From NCBI GenBank assembly GCA_963789005.1, contig CAWBIZ010000004.1:186001-250000 (forward strand): a stretch of 64,000 nucleotides of DNA, written 5' to 3'. The translations under genes and the position numbers were made by a program. This DNA comes from DASSUW01 sp963789005. Its GTDB lineage: Bacteria > Actinomycetota > Thermoleophilia > Solirubrobacterales > Solirubrobacteraceae. The notes beneath the pieces were generated by a model. It saw nothing but the letters and a program-made list of their open reading frames with translations. It did not search any database and had not been told where the DNA came from. Positions 7,300 through 15,457 of the stretch are shown piece by piece; the stretch's first letter is position 1; the number at the start of each line of letters is the position of its first letter.

Positions 7300-8124
7300 A
7301 TGCTCCGCGTGCTCCTCACCAACGACGACGGCATCCACGCCGACGGCCTGCAAGCGCTGCGGCGCGCGCTGGTCGCGCTCGAGGACATCGAGCTCGCCGT
7401 GATCGCGCCCGACGAGAACATGTCCGCCACGGCGCGCTCGATCACCACGCGCCGGCCCCTGTGGGTCACCGAGGTCCCGTTCGACGACGGCACCCACGGG
7501 TTCTCGTGCGACGGCACGCCGGTCGACTGCGTGCGGCTGGCCTCGCTCGGCCTCGTCGACGACTTCAAGCCCGACCTCGTGGTCGCCGGCATCAACCACG
7601 GCTCCAACCTGGGGGACGACATCACGTACTCCGGGACGGTCGCCGCGGCGCTCGAGGGGATCGTGCTCGGGGTGCCGGGCATCGCCGTGTCCCAGCAGTC
7701 ACAGGCACGCGAGATGGACTTCCGGCTCGGCCGGGCGTTCGACTTCGAGCAGGCGGCCACCTTCGCCGCCCAGATCGTCGACCGGCTCGACGACGTTCCG
7801 CTCCCCGACGGCACGCTGCTGAACGTCAACGTGCCCGCGGGCGACGCCGACGGCGTGGAGGTCACCCGGCTCGGCAAGCGCATCTACCGCGATGCGCTCC
7901 AGCAGGTCGAGACCGACGAGGACGGCCGCCGGCGCTACCGCATCTACGGCGACTCGCCGGTCCACGACGACGAGGCCGGCACCGACCTCGCCGCCGTCGC
8001 GGCCGGGCGGATCGCGGTCACGCCGCTGCACTTCGACCTCACCGCCGAGCACGGGCTCGACGAGCTGCGCGCCTACGACCTCGCGAGACTTCTGGCGCCG
8101 GCCGCGGAGGAACTGGCCGAGTGA
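7300..8124 (+). CDS. surE: 5'-nucleotidase SurE
   Basis: Metal-dependent nucleoside monophosphate phosphatase linked to stress survival. 274 residues. It opens with MLRVLLTNDDGIHADGL, where Asp9 and Asp10 are the metal ligands. Further signature segments are APDENMSATARSIT, the FSCDGTPVDCVRLA region and VVAGINHGSNLGDDITYSGTVAAA. The ATG at 7300 gives the canonical start. Its TGA overlaps the GTG of ligA as GTGA, so the two are translationally coupled. Confidence 0.95.
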   Translation: MLRVLLTNDDGIHADGLQALRRALVALEDIELAVIAPDENMSATARSITTRRPLWVTEVPFDDGTHGFSCDGTPVDCVRLASLGLVDDFKPDLVVAGINHGSNLGDDITYSGTVAAALEGIVLGVPGIAVSQQSQAREMDFRLGRAFDFEQAATFAAQIVDRLDDVPLPDGTLLNVNVPAGDADGVEVTRLGKRIYRDALQQVETDEDGRRRYRIYGDSPVHDDEAGTDLAAVAAGRIAVTPLHFDLTAEHGLDELRAYDLARLLAPAAEELAE

Positions 8125-10133
8125 GCGCCGCCGAGCGGGCGGCCGAGCTGCGCCGCGAGCTGGCCGAGCACAACCGCCGCTACTACGTCCTCGACGACCC
8201 GGTCATCGGCGACGACGCGTACGACGCGCTGCTCGACGAGCTGCGCGGGATCGAGGCCGCGCACCCCGAGCTGCTCACGCCCGACTCGCCGACGCAGCGC
8301 GTGGGCGCCGAGCCGGTCTCCAAGCTCGTCAAGGTCACCCACCCGGCGCCGATGCTCTCGCTCGCCAACGCGCGCTCGGAGGAGGAGCTGCGGGCGTGGG
8401 TGGCGCGGATGCGCTCGCACCTCGCCCGCGAGGGGATCGAGGACCCCAGCTTCCGGTTCGTCGCCGAGCCCAAGATCGACGGGCTCGCGATCTCGCTGAT
8501 CTACGAGGACGGCCTGCTCGTGCGCGGCGCCACGCGCGGCAACGGCGAGGTCGGCGAGGACGTCACGCACAACCTGCGCACGATGCCCACGATCCCGCTC
8601 AGCATCGAGGACGCCCCGGCGCGGCTCGAGGTGCGCGGCGAGGTCTACATGTCGCTGCCGGACTTCCAGGCGCTCAACGAGCGGCGGGCCGAGGCGGGCC
8701 TGTCGACGTTCATGAACCCGCGCAACTCCGCGGCGGGCACGATCCGCCAGCTCGACCCCCAGCTCGCCGCCGACCGCCCGCTCTCGATGTGGTGCTACGG
8801 GATCGGCGTGACCGAAGGGCTGCGGCTCGGCTCGCACTGGGAGGCGCTCGAGTGGCTGCGCGAGCACGGCTTCCGCGTCAACGGCGACGTGCAGGTGCTC
8901 GACACAGAGGACGAGGTCGTCGCCCAGTGCCTGAGCTGGCAGGAGCGCCGCGGGGCGCTCGACTTCGAGATCGACGGCGTGGTCGTGAAGGTCGACGACG
9001 TCGAGCTGCAGCGGCGGCTCGGGGTCGTGGGGCGCGACCCGCGCTGGGCGATCGCCTGGAAGTTCCCGCCCACGACCGCCGTCACGACGCTCAACGAGGT
9101 GCGCTGGAACGTCGGCAAGTTCGGCGACCTGCACCCGTTCGCCGAGCTCGAGCCGGTGCACGTCGGCGGCGTCACGGTCAAGCGCGCGACGCTGCACAAC
9201 GAGGAGGACCTGGCGCGCAAGGACGTGCGGCCCGGCGACGAGGTGATCGTGCTGCGCGCCGGCGACGTCATCCCGCAGGTGGTCTCGCCGGCCCCGCACG
9301 CGGTCGAGCGCAAGGACCGCGGGCCGGTGCCGAAACCCCCGAAGCGGTGCCCGTTCTGCGACACGCCGACCGTCAAGGGCGCGGGCGTCTTCACCAAGTG
9401 CCCGAACCGCGACTGCCCCGAGCGCCGCTGGCAGCTGATGGCGACGTTCGCCGCGATGATGGACATCGACGGCCTGGGGGAGAAGCAGGTGGCGACGTTC
9501 CTCGAGCGCGGCCTGATCCGCACGGCGGGCGACTTCTACCGGCTCACCGAGGAGCAGCTGCGCGAGCTCGAGGGCTACGGCGAGGTCAGCGCCCGCAACC
9601 TCGTCACCTCGATCGAGGCGTCGAAGGACCGGCCGTTCGGCATCGTGCTGTTCGCGGTCGGCATCGAGGGCGTCGGCTACGTCACCGGCCGCAACCTCGC
9701 CGCCCAGTTCCGCTCGATCGACGCCCTGCTGGCGGCCACGCCGGAGCAGATCGCCGAGACGCCCGGGATCGGCCCGATCGTGGCCCAGCTGATCCACGAC
9801 CAGCTCGCCGACGAGCAGATGCGCGCGCTGCTCGACGACCTGCGGCAGATCGGGCTCCACCTCGAGCAGGAGGGCCCGCCGCCGGGCGAGGGCCCGCTGC
9901 GCGACCAGACCTTCGTGCTCACCGGCACGCTGCCCGACCTCACGCGCGAGGAGGCGCAGGAGCGGATCCTCGCGGCGGGCGGGAAGGTGACCGGCTCGGT
10001 GTCGAAGAAGACGTCGTACGTGGTCGCGGGCGCCTCGCCCGGCTCCAAGCTGGCGAAGGCGGAGAAGCTCGGGGTGCCGGTGCTCGACGAGGCCGGCCTG
10101 CTGGCGCTCCTCGACGGGGAACACTGGCCCTAG
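8121..10133 (+). CDS. ligA: NAD-dependent DNA ligase
   Basis: Seals nicks in replication and repair. 670 residues. Domains in order: Ia; nucleotidyltransferase with the adenylated lysine at about 118 (AEPKIDGLAIS); OB fold; zinc finger with four cysteines (CPFCDTP to CPNRDC); helix-hairpin-helix repeats; BRCT (LRDQTFVLTGTLPDLTREEA). GTG 8121 overlaps the surE stop. The final residues GEHWP and the TAG are supplied by the twin-hairpin repeat that begins at 10116, so the natural end was apparently replaced just past the BRCT fold. Confidence 0.96.
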   Translation: MSAAERAAELRRELAEHNRRYYVLDDPVIGDDAYDALLDELRGIEAAHPELLTPDSPTQRVGAEPVSKLVKVTHPAPMLSLANARSEEELRAWVARMRSHLAREGIEDPSFRFVAEPKIDGLAISLIYEDGLLVRGATRGNGEVGEDVTHNLRTMPTIPLSIEDAPARLEVRGEVYMSLPDFQALNERRAEAGLSTFMNPRNSAAGTIRQLDPQLAADRPLSMWCYGIGVTEGLRLGSHWEALEWLREHGFRVNGDVQVLDTEDEVVAQCLSWQERRGALDFEIDGVVVKVDDVELQRRLGVVGRDPRWAIAWKFPPTTAVTTLNEVRWNVGKFGDLHPFAELEPVHVGGVTVKRATLHNEEDLARKDVRPGDEVIVLRAGDVIPQVVSPAPHAVERKDRGPVPKPPKRCPFCDTPTVKGAGVFTKCPNRDCPERRWQLMATFAAMMDIDGLGEKQVATFLERGLIRTAGDFYRLTEEQLRELEGYGEVSARNLVTSIEASKDRPFGIVLFAVGIEGVGYVTGRNLAAQFRSIDALLAATPEQIAETPGIGPIVAQLIHDQLADEQMRALLDDLRQIGLHLEQEGPPPGEGPLRDQTFVLTGTLPDLTREEAQERILAAGGKVTGSVSKKTSYVVAGASPGSKLAKAEKLGVPVLDEAGLLALLDGEHWP

Positions 10134-10357
10134 AGGGCGGGGAACGCTGGCCCAGGGGGCCAGGTTCCCTTGCGGGTATTCGCCCAGAGGGCGAAACCCG
10201 CGGCCGAATAGGGACCCGGGGAACACTGGCCCTAGGGGGCCAGGTTCCCTTGCGGGTATTCGCCCAGAGGGCGAAACCGGGGAACACTGGCCCTAGGGGG
10301 CCAGGTTCCCTTGCGGGTATTCGCCCAGAGGGCGAAACCCGCGGCCGAATAGGGACC
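10116..10357 (+). repeat. Array of twin-hairpin palindromic elements
   Basis: Three nearly identical units (10139-10217, 10218-10278, 10279-10357) preceded by a truncated one (10116-10138). Each unit has hairpin I, GGGAAC-A-CTGGCC pairing with GGCCAG-GTTCCC, and hairpin II, GCGGGT-A-TTCGCCC pairing with GGGCGAA-ACCCGC. Each left arm has one unpaired A six base pairs from its base. Two units end in a GCGGCCGAATAGGGACC tail; the middle one is cut before it. Single units recur at 15392-15457 and 37935-38010. The array overlaps the ligA stop and may terminate or stabilise the transcript. Confidence 0.9.
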
Positions 10358-10397
10358 TGTCCCTGTATGGTCGCTTCAGGGCGACCGGGAAGGAGGG
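10351..10397 (+). promoter_or_regulatory. Leader of the histidine kinase gene
   Basis: After the repeat array come TATGGT (10366-10371, possible -10), a perfect 6-bp hairpin GGTCGC/GCGACC at 10369-10386, and a strong AAGGAGGG ribosome binding site at 10390-10397. The binding site points to a start near 10405, where the in-frame codon is GTA rather than GTG. Confidence 0.35.
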
Positions 10398-10455
10398 ACC
10401 GCCCGTAGCTGTATTCCTGACACGAACGCGGTGGGTCTGGCCCCTGCTCGCCCTT

Positions 10456-12153
10456 GTGGGGCTGATCGGTGCGCCCACGGCGTTCGTCCTGGGCGAGGCG
10501 GCACTGGTCGAGCGGATCCTCCTGATGCTGCTGGCGCTGTCGTTCATCGGCTGCGGGCTGGTGATCTGGCGCCGCCGGCCAGCCAATCCCGTCGGCGCGC
10601 TGATGATCGCCTTCGGGTCGTTCCGCGGCCTCTCCGCGTTCGCGTTCGAGCTTGCGATCGACCACGGATCGTCGCTGGCGGCGACGATCGGAATCCTGCT
10701 CGTGGACTCGTCGATCCTCCTGTTCGTGCTGCTGCTCGTGTCATTCCCGGAGGGCCGGCTGGCGTCCGCGCCCGACCGCTGGATCGCCGCTACGGCGGCG
10801 TTCGCGTTCTTTCCGCTCGAGTTCGTGTGGCTCGCGTTCCTGCCCTCAGAGGCGCCCGGCGAGCCGTCCAACCTGTTCATGATCTGGCCGAGCGCCGTCA
10901 CGGCGGACGCCGTCGACACCGTCCAGCGTGTGCTCATCGTCGCCGCGCAGCTGGCGCTGGCGGCGCTGATCGCCTGGCGCTGGTGGCACGCGAGCGTGCC
11001 GCGGCGCCGCATCCTGGCGCCCGCGCTCGTCGGCAGCGTCGCGCTGCTGATGTTCACGACGATCTTCGTCATCGACAAGCTCGCCGAGCAGGCGCCGGAG
11101 TGGTTGATCTGGGGCTTCTTCGGCACCTTCGTCGCGATCCCGATCGCGATGCTCCTCCAGATGGCGCGGGCGCGGTTCGCCCACCTGGGGATCAGCGAGC
11201 TGCTCATGAGCCTGCGGGGCGACGTCGCACCCGCGCACCTGCGCGGGGCGCTCGCCCGCGCGCTGCACGACCCGACGCTGACCGTCGCCTTCTGGCTGCC
11301 GGAGTACGACGCGTACGCGGACGCCGAGGGCCAGCCGGTCGAGGTCGACCCCCGGCCAGGGCGGGCGATCACGCCGATCGACCGCGACGGGCAGCGGATC
11401 GCCGCGCTCGAGCACGACGACGCGCTGCTGTCCGATCCCGGGCTGCTCGACGCGGTGACGGCGGCCGCCGGCTTCGCGCTCGGGAACGCGCGCCTGCAGG
11501 CCGAGCTGCGCGCGCAGCTGGACGAGCTGCGCAGCTCGCGCCAGCGCATCCTCGCGGCCACCCAGGACGAGCGCCGGCGGCTGGAGCGCAACCTCCACGA
11601 CGGCGCCCAGCAGCGCCTCGTCGCGCTCTCGCTCGAGCTCGGGACGCTCGAGTCCCGCTACGGCGCCGATCCCGAGGCCAAGGCGCAGATCGCCACGCTG
11701 CGCGGGGAGCTGAGCGACTCGCTGGCCGAGCTGCGCGAGCTCGCCCGCGGCCTGCACCCGGCGGTGCTCACCGACTACGGCCTCGCGGTCGCGCTCGAAG
11801 GTCTCGTCGCGCGCGCTCCGCTGCCGGTGGACCTGCATCTCTCGCTGCACGACCGGCTGCCCGCGGCGCACGAGGTGGCTGCGTACTACCTCGTCTCGGA
11901 GAGCCTCACGAACGTGACCAAGTACGCGCACGCGTCCTCGGTCACCGTCGACGTGACGCGAACGAACGGCGAGCTCGTGGTCGAGGTCGTCGACGACGGC
12001 TGCGGGGGCGCCCAGGAGAACGGCGGCTCGGGCCTGCGCGGCCTGGCCGACCGCGTGGAGGCGCTCGACGGCCGCCTGCGCGTCTGGAGCCCCGAAGGGG
12101 GCGGCACCCGCGTGCGCGCGGAGATCCCGTGCACGCAGGCGCCGCCCGGTTGA
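10456..12153 (+). CDS. NarL-type sensor histidine kinase (orphan)
   Basis: Membrane kinase of 565 residues from the GTG at 10456. Hydrophobic helices fill about residues 1-235. A HisKA_3 dimerisation domain has the phospho-acceptor in RRRLERNLHDGAQQR, and a HATPase_c domain has the N box SESLTNVTKYAHAS and G box DDGCGG and GGSGLRGLADR. No response regulator is adjacent. The N-terminus is unsure: hydrophobic sequence (WVWPLLALVGL) continues upstream in frame, and the AAGGAGGG site at 10390 is correctly spaced for codon 10405 (GTA) rather than for 10456. Confidence 0.9.
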   Translation: MGLIGAPTAFVLGEAALVERILLMLLALSFIGCGLVIWRRRPANPVGALMIAFGSFRGLSAFAFELAIDHGSSLAATIGILLVDSSILLFVLLLVSFPEGRLASAPDRWIAATAAFAFFPLEFVWLAFLPSEAPGEPSNLFMIWPSAVTADAVDTVQRVLIVAAQLALAALIAWRWWHASVPRRRILAPALVGSVALLMFTTIFVIDKLAEQAPEWLIWGFFGTFVAIPIAMLLQMARARFAHLGISELLMSLRGDVAPAHLRGALARALHDPTLTVAFWLPEYDAYADAEGQPVEVDPRPGRAITPIDRDGQRIAALEHDDALLSDPGLLDAVTAAAGFALGNARLQAELRAQLDELRSSRQRILAATQDERRRLERNLHDGAQQRLVALSLELGTLESRYGADPEAKAQIATLRGELSDSLAELRELARGLHPAVLTDYGLAVALEGLVARAPLPVDLHLSLHDRLPAAHEVAAYYLVSESLTNVTKYAHASSVTVDVTRTNGELVVEVVDDGCGGAQENGGSGLRGLADRVEALDGRLRVWSPEGGGTRVRAEIPCTQAPPG

Positions 12154-12169
12154 GCCCCAGCCCCTGCCC

Positions 12170-12766
12170 TCAGTGGCAGCTCGCTGAGCCGTTGTCGTTG
12201 TAGGTGCCGCCCGCGACCGGCAGGAACCGCCAGTCGTAACCGTTCGCCCGCAGCGTCAGCCGCAGCACGCCCAGCGTGCCGGTGCTGCCGGCCTCACGCC
12301 GCGTGTCGGCGCGCAGCGCGTAGTGCCCGCGCCCGCCGGTCCCGACCACGAACTCCCGGATCCCGCGCGCGGGATCCGATGCGCCGGTCGGCGTCATCGG
12401 CCGGTAGCGCTCGTAGATGTGGTCGTGGCCGCCCAGCACCACGTCCGCGTTCGCGTCATACGCCACCCGGACGCTCTGGATCGTGGCGCCCGAGGGCACC
12501 GCGGCGGCGAAGCGCACGACCAGGGACTGCCCGCCCTCGGCCTGGAACCAGTCGTTGTTGGACGTCTGGACCTGATGCAGCTTGCCGTCCTGCACCAGCG
12601 TCTTGCCCTGCTTGCTGTCCCACCCGTCAGCGACCGGATAGGTCACCGTCGCCGCGGTCGCCGTCGCGACGCCGACGGCCAGCACCGCGAGGACCCCGAG
12701 CAGGCCCACCCTCCAACTGATCGTGACCTTCCGGGCACGGCTGTACGGCGTGCGTGAATGACGCAT
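12170..12766 (-). CDS. Chimeric remnant of a secreted calcineurin-like phosphoesterase
   Basis: 198 residues. A signal peptide (WRVGLLGVLAVLAVGVATATA) precedes a beta-rich segment (VTYPVADGWDSKQGKTLVQ to GATIQSVRVAYD). It then jumps to the C-terminal part of a metallophosphatase with the motif ADVVLGGHDHIYERY and a complete tail. The earlier metal motifs of the family (DxH, GDxxD, GNHE) are missing, so an in-frame deletion or fusion has removed the catalytic core. Start ATG at 12766 with AAAGGAGGG upstream. It is probably expressed but not an active phosphatase. It converges on the histidine kinase gene with 16 bp between. Confidence 0.6.
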   Translation of the reverse strand: MRHSRTPYSRARKVTISWRVGLLGVLAVLAVGVATATAATVTYPVADGWDSKQGKTLVQDGKLHQVQTSNNDWFQAEGGQSLVVRFAAAVPSGATIQSVRVAYDANADVVLGGHDHIYERYRPMTPTGASDPARGIREFVVGTGGRGHYALRADTRREAGSTGTLGVLRLTLRANGYDWRFLPVAGGTYNDNGSASCH

Positions 12767-12831
12767 CGCGGTCCCCCTCCTTTCCCGCTACCTGCCTTGA
12801 CCCTCGCACGTCCAGCCAACCACTTCCGGGT

Positions 12832-12846
12832 GCGTTGAGTCAACGC
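12832..12846. promoter_or_regulatory. Perfect 15-bp palindrome GCGTTGAGTCAACGC
   Basis: Odd-centred perfect inverted repeat about 66 bp upstream of the phosphoesterase remnant and just past the end of the PBP4-like gene. It could be an operator or a small terminator. It shares the TTGA/TCAA feel of the GTTGACG repeats but is not clearly one of them. Confidence 0.25.
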
Positions 12847-12850
12847 GGTT

Positions 12851-14056
12851 TCACCGGTGATACCGGGCCAGGGCCGCGGCCATGCGGTCCTGGAGCGGAT
12901 GTGCGGTCCAGACGGTGATCCCGTTCATGAGGAAGGCGAACGCCGTGCGGCGGCCCGAGCGGGAGGTGCAGTAGCCCGCCAGGTTGGAGACGCCGTAGAT
13001 CGTGCCGGTCTTGGCCCGGCAGCGCCCGCGGGCGTCGGTGCGGCGCATGCGGTTGGAGAGGGTCCCGGCCCGGCCCGCGATCGAGAGCGACAGGCGCATC
13101 GGGTTCGCGGTCCGCTCGCTCGAGGCCATGCCGGCGAGCAGCTGGACGACGTCGCGCGGGCTCGTACGGTTGGCCTGGCTGAGCCCCGAGCCGTCCACGA
13201 TCGCCGGCCGCGCGCCGTACTCGGCGGCCTCTCGGCGTGCGACGGCGGCGCCGGCGGCGGTCGTCCCGCCGTTGCCGTGGTCCGCGCCGAGCGCCTTCAA
13301 CAGCGTCTCGGCGTAGTAGTTGTCCGACGGCCGGTTGGTCGCGCGGGCGAGGCGCGCCATGCGCGGGGACGCCCACTCGCCGAGCATCGCGGCGCCGGTC
13401 GGGGTCACGCCGGCCCGGGCGGCCTTCGGCACGCGGACGCCGAGGCGGCGCAGCTCGACCCGGAACTTCTCGGCCGTGTAGCGCGCGGGGTCGGTCTGGA
13501 AGCGCCGGTAGCGGTCGGCGGTCACGCCGTGGTTGAACGACAGCGCGCTCAGCGGGCCGACCCAGTAGTCGGTGCGGTAGCCCGAGGACGGGCCGCCGCG
13601 GCGCAGGTCGAAGCGCGACTCGTCGCCGATCACCGTGCCGGTCACGCGCGTGAGCCCGCTGCCGACGAGCACGCGAGCGAGGCCGGCGGCCTGGGCAGGC
13701 CCGAAGCTCGGGTCGCCGTTGCCGCGCAGGTACAGGTTCCCGGCCACGACGCCCTTCTCGTCGGGCGCCGCGTCGCCGAGCACCTCGGTCGTGAGCTGGC
13801 CCAGGCGCCCGTAGGCGCGCAGCGCGGCGGCCGTCGTATAGAGCTTGTTCACCGACGCCGGGATGCGCGCCACGTCGGCCGCGCGCGAATACAGCTCCTG
13901 CCCCGTGTCGAGGTCGACGACGTAGGCGCCCGAGGCCGCGCCGGCGCGCTGCATCTCGCGGTCGAGCGCGCGTGCGGTGGCCGCCGGGCCGGCGGCCTGG
14001 GCGGCGGGAGAGGCGAGCACGGCGAGCAGCGCCGTGAGCAAGGCGATCCGAGCCAT
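12851..14056 (-). CDS. dacB: D-alanyl-D-alanine carboxypeptidase/endopeptidase, PBP4 type (peptidase S13)
   Basis: Exported peptidoglycan hydrolase, 401 residues. The signal peptide MARIALLTALLAVLASPAAQA is followed by the SxxK motif in IPASVNKLYTT (nucleophile Ser), the SDN-type motif RPSDNYYAE and the KTG motif CRAKTGTIYG. The large insertion between SxxK and SDN is typical of class C PBP4 enzymes. The ATG at 14056 was chosen for the signal peptide; the open frame continues upstream without homology. It is divergent from the patatin gene, 75 bp away. Confidence 0.93.
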   Translation of the reverse strand: MARIALLTALLAVLASPAAQAAGPAATARALDREMQRAGAASGAYVVDLDTGQELYSRAADVARIPASVNKLYTTAAALRAYGRLGQLTTEVLGDAAPDEKGVVAGNLYLRGNGDPSFGPAQAAGLARVLVGSGLTRVTGTVIGDESRFDLRRGGPSSGYRTDYWVGPLSALSFNHGVTADRYRRFQTDPARYTAEKFRVELRRLGVRVPKAARAGVTPTGAAMLGEWASPRMARLARATNRPSDNYYAETLLKALGADHGNGGTTAAGAAVARREAAEYGARPAIVDGSGLSQANRTSPRDVVQLLAGMASSERTANPMRLSLSIAGRAGTLSNRMRRTDARGRCRAKTGTIYGVSNLAGYCTSRSGRRTAFAFLMNGITVWTAHPLQDRMAAALARYHR

Positions 14057-14113
14057 CGGTTCGTGGAAACCCCTGTGGGCGGCGGAAGTCGCGGGGCCGC
14101 CCGGACGGCACCG

Positions 14114-14119
14114 TACACT
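14114..14119 (+). promoter_or_regulatory. -10 hexamer TACACT for the patatin gene
   Basis: Lies 12 nt before the ATG at 14132 in the divergent 75-bp spacer, giving a very short leader. Confidence 0.35.
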
Positions 14120-14131
14120 CCGCTGGCGCCG

Positions 14132-15391
14132 ATGGGCAACGTCGTCCAGCTCGATACGAAGATTCGCCCCCACCCGCCGCCGCGCCGCCGGCGCCGGAAG
14201 CAGTCCAAGACCGCGCTCGTGCTGGGCGGAGGCGGATTCACGGGCGCGGTGTACGAGATCGGCGCCCTGCGTGCGCTCGACCTGCTGGCGGTCGACCGAA
14301 CGGTCAACCAGTTCGACGTCTACGTCGGCACCAGCGCCGGTTCCGTGATCGCCGCGCTGGCGGCCAACGGCGTGACGCCCGAGCAGATGATGCGCGTGGT
14401 CAACAATCAGGGGCCCGGGCCGTTCGACGAGATGTCGTTCGACATGCTGCTGCGTCCCAACTACCGCGAGTTCCTGGCCAAGGGCGTGCGGCTGCCGTTC
14501 CACCTCGTCGGCGTGCTGCGCGAGGTCGGGCGCCGGCTGCCCGCCCTGTCGCCGATGGACGTCGTGCTCGCGCTCGCCGACCTGCTCCCCTCCGGCCTCT
14601 ACACCGGATCGGGGATCGAGCAGTACATGCGCACGGTGCTCTCGGACCCCGACCGCACCGACGACTTCCGCAAGCTCGGCTCGGAGCTGTACCTGGCGGC
14701 CACCGACCTCGACACGTGCGAGCGGATCGTGCTCGGCGGGCCGGGCTGGGACGACGTGCCGATCTCCGCCGCCGTTCGCGCCTCGACCGCCCTGCCGATG
14801 GTCTACCAGCCGGCGCAGCTCAAGGACCGCGAGCTCGTCGACGGCGGGATCGTCTCCACCACCAACCTCGACATCGCGGTCGAGGCGGGGGCGAAGCTGA
14901 TCGTCGTCGTCAACCCGCTGGTGCCGTACATCAACGACTTCACGAAGGAGATCCCGACGCTGTTCGGCACCCGCACGCGCCGGGTCTCGGACATGGGCTT
15001 CCCGAGGATCGGCTACCAGACGTTCAAGCTGCTCGGCTACCAGCGGCTGCACGAGGTCGCCCGCAGCTGGCGCGAGCGGTACCCCGGCGTCGACATCATC
15101 CTGATCGAGCCCGACACCGACGACGAGCTGATGTTCCAGACGAACATCCTCGACTACCGCTCGCGGCTCGACGTCGCGCGCCACGGGTTCCAGTCCGTGA
15201 CCGTCAAGCTCGCGGCCGACTACGAGGACCTGCGCGAGGTCACCGCCCGGCACGGGATCGAGCTGTCGGCCACGCGCGTGCGCAAGGTCGTGCGCCACTT
15301 CGCCTCCGAGAAGGACGAGAAGTCCCGCGCGTGGCGGCGGATCCTCGAGCAGACGACGGGTGCGCTGCTGCGTCAGTCAGCCGGTGACTAG
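14132..15391 (+). CDS. Patatin-like phospholipase
   Basis: Serine lipid hydrolase of 419 residues with the complete patatin set: glycine-rich oxyanion loop LVLGGGGFTGAVYEIG (about 30-45), nucleophile elbow GTSAGS (about 68-73) and catalytic Asp in DGGIVSTTN. The very basic N-terminus (PPPRRRRRKQSK) has no signal peptide, suggesting a cytoplasmic or membrane-surface enzyme. The stop TAG is followed without a gap by a twin-hairpin element. The acyl-CoA ligase ends convergently on the other side, possibly a functional neighbour that activates the freed fatty acid. Confidence 0.92.
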   Translation: MGNVVQLDTKIRPHPPPRRRRRKQSKTALVLGGGGFTGAVYEIGALRALDLLAVDRTVNQFDVYVGTSAGSVIAALAANGVTPEQMMRVVNNQGPGPFDEMSFDMLLRPNYREFLAKGVRLPFHLVGVLREVGRRLPALSPMDVVLALADLLPSGLYTGSGIEQYMRTVLSDPDRTDDFRKLGSELYLAATDLDTCERIVLGGPGWDDVPISAAVRASTALPMVYQPAQLKDRELVDGGIVSTTNLDIAVEAGAKLIVVVNPLVPYINDFTKEIPTLFGTRTRRVSDMGFPRIGYQTFKLLGYQRLHEVARSWRERYPGVDIILIEPDTDDELMFQTNILDYRSRLDVARHGFQSVTVKLAADYEDLREVTARHGIELSATRVRKVVRHFASEKDEKSRAWRRILEQTTGALLRQSAGD

Positions 15392-15457
15392 GGGGAACGC
15401 TGGCCCAGGGGGCCAGGTTCCCTTTCGGGTGTTCGCCCAGAGGGCGAAACCCGCCGC
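15392..15457 (+). repeat. Twin-hairpin element filling a convergent intergenic gap
   Basis: Single diverged unit (GGGGAACGCTGGCCCAGGGG onward) with both hairpins and without the GAATAGGG tail. It starts at the base after the patatin TAG and ends at the base before the TAA of the convergent acyl-CoA ligase, so the entire 66-bp gap is the element. A role as bidirectional terminator is plausible. Confidence 0.85.

Noticed and set aside
6936..10133. A 1065-codon open frame ending as ligA
   Set aside because: Only the part from GTG 8121 is DNA ligase; the upstream part is Arg/Pro/Ala-rich shadow of surE and the SnoaL-like gene in another frame.
8073..10226. Long minus-strand open frame across ligA
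   Set aside because: Low-complexity Arg/Leu/Ala/Val composition typical of the antisense of a high-GC gene, no recognisable domain or ribosome binding site.
10139..10357. CRISPR array
   Set aside because: The units are tandem without unique spacers, contain two internal hairpins each and recur singly elsewhere; no cas genes.
10367..10408. 13-codon leader peptide before the histidine kinase
   Set aside because: MVASGRPGRRDRP has no attenuation signature; more likely chance between hairpin and ribosome binding site.
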